64,000 bases of DNA from Sinohyriopsis cumingii (Eukaryota > Mollusca > Bivalvia > Unionida > Unionidae): NCBI GenBank assembly GCA_028554795.2, contig CM068835.1, forward strand, positions 36,164,401 to 36,228,400. The letters are read 5' to 3'. The notes below the pieces were generated by a model that saw only the letters and a program-made list of their open reading frames with translations, made no database searches and had not been told where the DNA came from. Below, one piece after another: positions 56,050 to 64,000 of this stretch (the stretch's first letter is position 1; every line of letters starts with the position of its first letter). The translations under genes and the position numbers were made by a program.

Positions 56050-57500
56050 AAACTAATTCCAAATGAGAATTGTCTCCTGTCACGATGTAATGGGGGAGAC
56101 TGAAAGCCATCGGAACCAATATCTCAGTTACTAAAATTTTCGTTCGAGGGTTTATTTGTTTTTGTAGGGTACTTTTTGTAACATGCGCCATTCTTTGCAT
56201 TCTTATAACATTGACACATATATCAAGGCCAGTATATTTGGAAAAAAATACATTGTAAGGACGTGTTGAATTGGATTGCATAACGAACAGTGATGATGGT
56301 TAAATATCACTTAACTGAAATAGTTACCTACTCCTCCAATCTAGGGTTATGTACTCCACCCCGTGCCAGCAATAAAACTGTCCATTATCAATACTTAGAC
56401 CAGTCAGTATTGTACTACGGATGTTGACGGTATATATCTTGTTCCTAGACGAGCCTAGAAAGGACACAAAATTGATAATTGTCTTGTAACGGATATACTA
56501 ATAACAAAGACAACTAATTGTTACGGCTTTATTGTCGAAAACTAAGTAACAAGAAGAAGCAAAACCAAAACTTAACATATAATTTAAATATCAAAGTTCT
56601 CAAATGAAAATTTAAGAGGAACTTACAGTATTATGAATTCAATCCAAAATAATCCTAAAAGGTATGCACAAGTAGAAAAGAATTGAATGTTCATAATGAA
56701 TTCCAGATCGATCCTCTAATGTACTGGTCTCCCAACTGTTCTGATGTATCACAATGGCATTACCCAGAACTCCTTTGAGTAGAATAATATTTTCAGTCCA
56801 ATGAGTACTTCGAAGTTCCAATGAATAATCCAAGCAAATGTCTTCTCTCAAACTGTATCTAAACACGACATTAAAAATGTATGCAGACTGATGTTATAAA
56901 AAGAGTATAGGAAATATGAACGAAATACTTGTCTAACCCTACCAGCTTATGTACCTCCATATAGCCGTAAAATGCAAGTTTTTCCTACTAGCTACGTGAC
57001 ATTTCACAATGCTCCTTGATATAAAAGGAACCCACCTGACTTACCCATCCAATGGGAAATAACTTCATTCTTCCCTAAGAACCCACCTGACCTCATAAGT
57101 CAATGAAAAATTATTCTAAACTGTCCACAGGTTCAATATATAGGTTGAATTTAACTTGTAAACATTTATTTATAGCTCGATATCTTTATAATAGATATTA
57201 CATCCATAGACACAAATTAGCTATATAATATCTTGTATATAGATGATCACTACAAGTTTACGCCATGAACAAAACGTACACATGATATAGATACAGTCAA
57301 GTAACTAAGGTTACACAATACTCATATACATAACAAAATAGTAAGCACTCGATATCGAAACTGATTAAAAAGTTTACAATGATAATACTATCCCAGTCAT
57401 TGGTATTATGAACCATGCTTGCTATTTTATACATATATTGTTTAACATATATGAATAATACACATAACTTCAAGGCGATTTATAAAATGTAACGATTAGT
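56050..57500. other. Intergenic DNA, no gene recognised
   Basis: The phrase gaacccacctgac occurs twice (about 57029 and 57080). An LTR-like origin is possible but no ends or target duplication were found. Confidence 0.35.
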
Positions 57501-57508
57501 TTGTATGC

Positions 57509-58090
57509 ATGGGGAAATTCGGGATAATACAGCTGGTTGACAATGTAAGCAGATGTCCTAAATTTACATGGCTTCCAACCAAGATTTTACATAAAATTTT
57601 ACAAGCAATTGATTTCTGCATGCAGTTTGAGAAAGAATCAAACAATTTGTGCTCTTGTTACAACAATGATGTAGAACATTTATCTCAACTTCGGTGTGAA
57701 TGTCCAATACAATATAAATCTTGACTAGCTTAATAGACCGAATATAACAAGTGAGTGCAATTATGTGTAAAACCTTTGTTGTATCAAAAAGCGGACATAT
57801 GCTAGTGATAAAATATAAGGGGAAATCTGATGATGTGATTAACCTAATTAAATTAAAGTTGAAATGATATATTTATAGCTATAGTTTTAATGACGAATGA
57901 CCAAATATACCTAATTTAAAAAATAAATAATTGAAACTACACTTTCAATTAGAAATGTCTTCTGGTTACAAAACTGTACATGAAAAACATTTTGATATCA
58001 AATGCCAACTAAACAACAAAGACTTTAAGGAACTGAATGATAATTTATGAATTTATCTCTCTTCGTCTATCTTTGACGTTCTATCGACTG
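57509..58090 (+). mobile_element. Possible LINE 3'-end fragment
   Basis: The frame reads KILHKILQAIDFC, then CSCYNNDVEHLSQLRCECP, which matches the C-x2-C...E/D-x2-x-HL-x5-C pattern of the zinc-finger segment at the end of many LINE reverse transcriptases. Downstream, VINLIKLKLK followed by YIYSYSFN-like text recalls the LINE C-terminus. It ends beside a (TA)n tract. Moderate to low confidence. Confidence 0.35.
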
Positions 58091-58094
58091 CAAG

Positions 58095-58096
<2 letters not shown>

Positions 58097-58190
<94 letters not shown>
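58097..58190. repeat. Long (TA)n tract
   Basis: About 46 uninterrupted ta units, similar in length to the tract 2.1 kb to the left. Confidence 0.97.
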
Positions 58191-58191
<1 letters not shown>

Positions 58192-58199
58192 GTACGCTA

Positions 58200-59700
58200 T
58201 GATGATAATATACCACGTGATGTATACATTTTTCATTAATGGGAAATATATATACTTCCTCTGCAGATGGAGACCATTACAAGCTCGATTTATAAATTGT
58301 CAACAGTGTGTCCAAACTTATAGACTACGGTACCGCAATTTGCTTGAGTTAGTTTGTTGTTTTGTTTATTTGTTGTTTTATTTTATTATAGAAAAACGGC
58401 ACTAGTTCACCCTGTGTATTTTTGTTTCATCTTCAGTGCTCATGGAAACACATTTCACACTTTTAACATTTTATTTTCTTATTGCATATCAGAGGGATTT
58501 CAATAATTTTAATGCATAAATACGAATGAGCCAGAATGCGCTTTCGTAACCAAACACCATCGCCTAGCCGACATCAGAAAAGTGGCACTTGAATACGTTC
58601 TTGAAAATCTTACCGCCCATCTTGATACGTTAATTGCTATGGGGTACCATGGGGCGCATTCAAGAGCAACACTTTTATTTAATATAATATATTTTGTGGC
58701 GAATAGTTAACTCCGGTAGGTATGTATTGTATTGCAGTATTACACAAAATGCCCACTCCTTATAGTGTCATTTTCTAAAAAAATTCCTTTGTCTTTCCCG
58801 CATTTGTCTCTTTGGAAAATATAACTTGTTTATTTAATTAATAGTACTTACCATACTCTACCGGGTAAAGTATCATACCACTGTATTACTGATGCTTATT
58901 CACACAAGCATATACACGCGCGCGCGCATCCTAAACAAACGTATATTGCTTTGTTTTTGCATTTATTTATCATAGTCCCCCTTATCAATGCCCTCGAAAA
59001 ATGTGCATAACAAAGCCATATAGTGCACTGCAGTATTAAATTACCTTGTTTGTGTCGCTAAAGGATGTTTACGTATTGACCTTATTCGTCTTGTGTGCCG
59101 AAAATCATGTCATTCATTAAGAAGAGAGGAGAGATAGCGGCTTCGTTGAGTCAAAGAAACAACTGAATGTAAGTAACTTCTCAAAATACTATACAACAGC
59201 GAAATCTCTATTTAAATGATACAGAAAAGTGGAGGAAATAGATCAGTTGCTCCTCTTCCCCCGCAGTGGGGGTGGGGGTGGGGGTGGCATCACAGTCGAG
59301 TTGTATTGCATTGTTTGATTTGTGCATTTTTGCTGTCAGAAGTTGCAATTTAAATTGCTCCAGTGTATCTTGCCCCCTTAATCCGGCGGGGGCTTGCAAA
59401 GGGAAAGGACGAAAAAATTCTGTCATTTCTCAACAGACGACAATTATGTAGTGGTTTAACGGGTTCTTATTGATATGAGTGCGCATATCTTGCCGATTAT
59501 TAGGAGGTCTTATATATCAGGTGTGTCAGCTAAATAATGTGTCACTGAACATTTATTCCGTTTGTTAAGCATTATTTTCGGTTATGTAACTATATTTTCC
59601 AAACCGCGTTTACCTTTTGAACCGACATGGAATCTTAATTTGTCTGGTGAAGAGAAATGTTTTGCGGCTTACTGAAAAGACTCTCTACTAAAAATGTTAC
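58200..59700. other. Intergenic DNA with a G-quadruplex-type run
   Basis: No gene recognised. At 59266-59287 the plus strand has three consecutive gggggt units and a final gg. A short (CG)n run lies at 58917-58926. Confidence 0.5.
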
Positions 59701-59747
59701 CCCGTTCCAAACTCAGGATAGCTAACCTGTATCTATAATTTGGGAGG

Positions 59748-59999
59748 TGGGGCCCCGAGTGGCCTAGTGGTCTAAAGCGCTCTCCGCTACAGATCACTGC
59801 CATCACACCTCAGTCTGCGTAGGTTCGAGTCTCGGATTCAGCCAATATGGGTATGTGAGAAAGCTTGCCAGTAGCTTCTCGTGGGTCGGTGGTTCTTTTT
59901 GGAGGTTTTCCGGGTTCTTCCTCTACCATTAATACTGGCCGCCTTGTATAGCATATCATGTGCTGAAAAATGGCGTTAAACCCTACAACAACAACAACA
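59748..59999 (+). mobile_element. SINE-1 family copy with 13-bp target duplication
   Basis: Full head (gagtggcctagtggtctaaa), B box ggttcgagtctc, body and (AAC)n tail. ataatttgggagg flanks it at 59735-59747 and 60000-60012. Confidence 0.92.
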
Positions 60000-60569
60000 A
60001 TAATTTGGGAGGCATAATATAACCCTGCTTCAGATGTTGAACTCCTAATAATAACTGTAGAAACGTCTGTAGTGCCATTTATAGTGGTTGTACTAAGGGT
60101 GTAGTGCTGTGGAAACACGTGGGAACGGCGTTCGCTTACTTTTTTGCGCGTTCCCTTACTCTTTATTTAGCCATAAACCACTGGGTAGTACCCTTCACCC
60201 TCACCTCTAATTATAGATTTGAATCAAGAATTACGCCTCAAGCGCTGTTTATCCTAAGGTGTGCTCTTGCTATTGTTTGTTGGAAGAGTCGGGATGGAGG
60301 AGGGCTCAAATCCGACTCTGCACATCAGTGATTTCCGTAGATCTTTGAACAGTTAGAGAGTGGTAATGGATCTATGTCTGAGACGTAGAGAAATCGGGTA
60401 CAGGGCAGAATATGTACACCTTACGTCCACTGGTAGGCCATAAACAACACTCTGTGGTGATGTTATCTGTAAACGTATGAAACAGATCCAAAACATAAAC
60501 TGAATAAGTGAATCTGCTGGATAAAGTATAATGTTTGGTATTGCACGAGGGATTATTTACAGAGGGTTT

Positions 60570-60799
60570 GGGGCCCAAGTTGGCCGACTTGTCTGAGACA
60601 CTTGCCTTTAACTATCACTGTCATCTCAGCTCTGTCCTTGGGATGGGAAAATATTGATATGTGAGAAAGCTTGCCAGTATATTTCCGTAGGGCGATGGTT
60701 CTTCCCGTTTTTCTTTTTAAGAGGTTCATACTACGTATGTTATTCTGTCAGATATGAATAGCCTATCATGTGCTGAAAAATGGCGTTAAACCACAAAAC
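60570..60799 (+). mobile_element. SINE-1 family copy, strongly diverged
   Basis: ggggcccaagttggccgac, gtgagaaagcttgccagta and tgtgctgaaaaatggcgttaa are recognisable. The B box is largely lost and the tail is acaaaacc. Confidence 0.8.
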
Positions 60800-61250
60800 C
60801 ATAGAAGCAGAGGCAGAGGTGAACCCTATTCCCGCAGCAGAAAAGGTCCTGTATGGATTTTAGAGCCTCACACAAAGGGTTGTCATGGAGGGCTTATGTA
60901 GAGATCAGTCTCAGCTAAAGCTAGAAGCCAGCACATCAAGCAACCTCAATGCCGGCAGAAAAAAGTCAGGTATAAACGGACAAAACAAGGTTAATTTTCT
61001 GGCAGGTGGCTTTATGCAGTTTATAAAATCATGGGAAGAAATAACATATGAAAAAGTTTCACGTGCTACTCAAATTCTCAATTATAAAAAAAAAAAAAAA
61101 AAACAGTATTCCACCTGTTCAAAGAAAGTATTCAAAAGCCAGATAACCTTCGTCAGAATGAAATGTCCATTATTTCTGAAGAAACACACTGTACAATTTG
61201 GTGTTATCAAACAATCTGAAGCTTATGAAAGACTATTCATTTAACTAATA

Positions 61251-61662
61251 CAGGTAAAACCTGATATAACGCGATACTAGGTCCAAACAATAATATCGCG
61301 ATATAAGCGGGATAACATTAACGAATTTTTCGAAAAACTTCCCCATAGGAAATGTGCATTGAAATTTCAATGTCATCGTTTGTTTTGTTCGCCGGGTTCC
61401 ATCATACATCAAATATACTTCACTTTTGAATTGTATACATGCCAATATGGCGCAAACTGTGCACGGTGAAGTTAAGGCAACATTAAATGCAGTGCTGGGA
61501 TTAAAAATCTGTTAGGGATACGAATAGTTGGCTTTTCCGTGAGCATGTATTCAGGATGTTAAAAAGAGAGGTCACATTAAATACAAAAATGGGATCTATG
61601 CTGAAATCGCGTTATAAGCAGAATCGCGTTATAACGAATCACGTTATAGCTGGTTTTAAAGC
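61251..61662. mobile_element. Pogo/Tigger-like MITE, 412 bp
   Basis: The left end CAGGTAAAACCTGATATAACG and the right end (inverted) GCTTTAAAACCAGCTATAACG pair over about 21 bp, with TA on both sides (61249-61250 and 61663-61664). Multiple gcgttataa/ttataacgc motifs lie just inside the ends. No transposase is visible. Confidence 0.6.
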
Positions 61663-61669
61663 TAGAAGC

Positions 61670-63150
61670 TGTATTTTGTCAGACATAGAAAGAAAGGCGA
61701 ATTTAGAGTCTTTCTTAATTTATAATATTGGAAAGAATATATCAAATATCACCTTATTAAAACGGTCACTTCAGAAATTGATCTAAAACAATTTACTCCA
61801 AACAGCTTGATGTCATCTGTGTTGTTTAGGCCTTTGTCAATAAATGCATAGAATACAAATATCTGAGATCAGAATAGAGGAGAAAAGTTTTCCAATATGT
61901 CTGCTTACCAAATGGGATTACTTGTGTCCCGTGAATGTTCATAAAGTTGCTCAAACCAGTCTACACCACTTTGGTCACATTAATGTGGTGTAGTTCAATC
62001 GTGGTTATAAACAATAATGATAATTGTATATAGAATGTGAAGGGTTTTGTGGAGTTTGTACCCACTTGAAGATTCTTATCTCATGCTAACAAATCATGAT
62101 TTACTCAACACATCAACTAGAACTATTAGACAAATAGATAGATAATGTAAATACGATAGTAGTCTTACCAGAAGGGAAAGTAGAGCATTTCAGACAGAAA
62201 TGCAAGTCGTTATGCGATTAACATTTAACATCAATTAGAAATGTACCACAAGTTATCGGACTGCTATCTTCCTTTTCTCATCAATAGAGAAGCGGAAACT
62301 TTTATTAGAGAGTCTTGAAAGAGGACGATAAGGGCGCTTTAAAAGCCAGAAGAGATATTTGATGGAACCATGAGAATTACAATTTCTATGGAGTCATATC
62401 TTCATTTGTTGATCCGAGGCGTTGAAAAATGAAATAGGAACATTATACATGTCAGCCTTAATATTGTTATTTGGTTCTTGGCAGAACATGTACGTGCTGG
62501 AAATAACATAGCAGAGTTCATTTCAGACAATTCAGTGAACAAGCTTAATGGGAGGTTGATACAGATATATTCAAAAACTTATGGGCAAGCCAAGTATTTA
62601 CCTCACTGTTTCCTTCTAGGATAAATAAACAGTTACAGATGTTTGCCACTTGGAAACTAATCCCAGATGCATCGTTTGCACGGCTTTTTTCGGGAGATTT
62701 GTTTCAGTTTTTCTCGCATGTATTTCCTCTGGAGGTATATTACTGGACCAAAAAAATGTCTCGGAACGGAACGCACAGAACAGTACGTATTCCACCACAC
62801 AATGAGACAGAATAGTGTAGTATTCCACCACACAATGGCGACTCCGGTTAAAAAGGTATTCTCTCGATATTAGGTAGCAGGACGTTTGATTTGTTAATTA
62901 GTAAATAGTGCTTCTGTGCACTGCCTTCCATAATTTAGAAGAATCGATGCTTATTGAAACTACATTCTTTAATCTTGTCACAAATTTGTTTTTACGTAAA
63001 ACAATCACACTTCAGTGACATGCATGTTTCTGAAGAAAACTATGCACTTATGAAATGTAATTTGTTTAATGGAGACGAGTTTTCTTCATACAACAGGCCC
63101 TGGTGGGTGAAATGTCTCTCAATTAGGATGATAAAATTTGAGTTCATAGA
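61670..63150. other. Intergenic DNA, no gene recognised
   Basis: Short ORFs only. A 21-bp phrase around attccaccacacaatg is repeated at about 62790 and 62822. Confidence 0.45.
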
Positions 63151-63204
63151 TCGGTCCTAACTAAGTGAAAGATAATCTGTTTTGTTTACAAAATTTGAAG
63201 TAAA

Positions 63205-63710
63205 GTAAATTTTATGAGATCTAATTCTTTTTTTTGGACAAAATTTGTGTTGATATAACAGTCCAATTTTCATGAAATAATTTCACCTGTTCTGCGGACA
63301 AAATAGGTTTTCATAGAACAATCTCATATATTCACTGAATTACTTCGCCTGTTCTGCGGACGAAATCGGTTTTTTAAATATTTTTTATATAACAATCTCA
63401 TATATTCACGGAATTACTTCGCCTGTTCTGCGGACAAAATCGTTTTTTTTTTATAGAACAATCCCATATATTCATGGAATTACTTCGCCTATTCTGCGGA
63501 CAAAATAGTTTTTCAAAGAACAGTCACTGCTAAGTGACTTGAAATTCTGTTTTTTTTTGGACAAAATCAGTCTTCATAGAACAGTCCAATATACACGAAA
63601 TAATTTCACATGTTCTGTGGATAAAATCGTTTTTCAAAGAAGAGTCACTGCTTAGTGCTTTGTAAATCTGTTTGATGGACATAATTTGTCTTCATAGAAC
63701 AACCCAGCTC
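63205..63710. repeat. Minisatellite with two interleaved unit types
   Basis: Units of about 65-75 bp share ttcgcctgttctgcggacaa, variable T runs, and atagaacaatctcatatatt. From about 63515 a second unit type appears (agtcactgctaagtgactt...tttttttggacaaaatc), alternating with the first. Confidence 0.88.
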
Positions 63711-64000
63711 AGAGAAATTCTGCTCTGTGCAGCCTTATGGCAAGATACCACCAGAAGTCGAGAGACGACGTTTGGAAAATGGTGACGGTGACACCGTTGT
63801 CGTCTTCACAAAGATGGTATACGATTCTGCAGGAAATGTTAAGACAATAAATGTAGTTCTGGTAACGTTGTGAAAACAAATAGGATACGAACATGGGTAC
63901 ATCATTTATGTTACTTTGCCAATTTTGTGCATGTGATACAAAGGTACAGGCTGTAGGGGTCATCAACATAGGGCATATCGAATTACACACAGACGCATAT

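Noticed and set aside
55881-56066. ORFs spanning (TA)n and (CA)n tracts (also 58037-58405 and 55466-55687)
   Set aside because: Ile-Tyr and Val-Cys runs are translated microsatellite, not protein.
59208-59426. 72-codon minus-strand ORF with a Pro-Thr repeat
   Set aside because: The repeat comes from the G-rich run, and the rest resembles repeat-derived sequence.

Overview
The window looks like AT-rich, repeat-laden intron and intergenic DNA from an invertebrate animal, most likely a mollusc or a close lophotrochozoan relative. The inference rests on tRNA-derived SINEs ending in (AAC)n or (AC)n, 'agctc...gagct' palindrome repeats, pogo, hAT and DIRS-type remnants, long introns and abundant (TA)n and (CA)n tracts. 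The species cannot be named from the sequence alone.

One host gene is fully readable. It is TRAPPC3 (Bet3), on the + strand, with five coding exons at 4352-4393, 11721-11818, 20660-20759, 24556-24738 and 34572-34691. They encode a 180-residue protein with consensus GT/AG introns and the acylated cysteine at residue 68. An ETS-type motif lies about 85 bp upstream of the start codon, and candidate poly(A) signals follow between 35.6 and 38.0 kb. Its four introns (7.3, 8.8, 3.8 and 9.8 kb) hold most of the mobile DNA in the left half.

The standout feature is a pair of essentially intact autonomous DNA transposons, 17200-19599 (intron 2) and 31368-33767 (intron 4). Each is exactly 2400 bp, in the same orientation as TRAPPC3. 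They begin CACTGG(T)CAACA, end in the inverted match, and are flanked by different 3-bp target duplications (TTA and TAG). Each carries one uninterrupted 562-codon transposase-like gene. I count only three differences between the copies. The termini and motifs suggest the CACTA/EnSpm-Chapaev (CMC) group, but the family assignment is not proven. The two copies are direct repeats bracketing TRAPPC3 exons 3 and 4.

Region by region: 1-1.4 kb, deleted hAT element; 2.0-5.3 kb, a dispersed repeat arranged as an inverted pair around TRAPPC3 exon 1; 5.7-7.2 kb, pogo-like remnant with a nested SINE; 10.0-11.6 kb, degraded LINE; 17.2-19.6 kb, transposon copy 1; 20-22.6 kb, two SINEs; 23.3-23.6 kb, minisatellite with alternating units; 25-27 kb, divergent module arrays with a nested SINE and an hAT MITE; 28.3-29.5 kb, DIRS-like fossil; 31.4-33.8 kb, transposon copy 2; 34.7-38 kb, probable TRAPPC3 3' UTR with repeats. 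From 38 to 64 kb I see no convincing host gene. That stretch holds SINEs, a solo LTR inserted into a minisatellite (46.3-47.7 kb), a decayed coding-like region of unknown origin (about 47.9-51.4 kb), long (TA)n tracts, a pogo-like MITE and a terminal minisatellite (63.2-63.7 kb).
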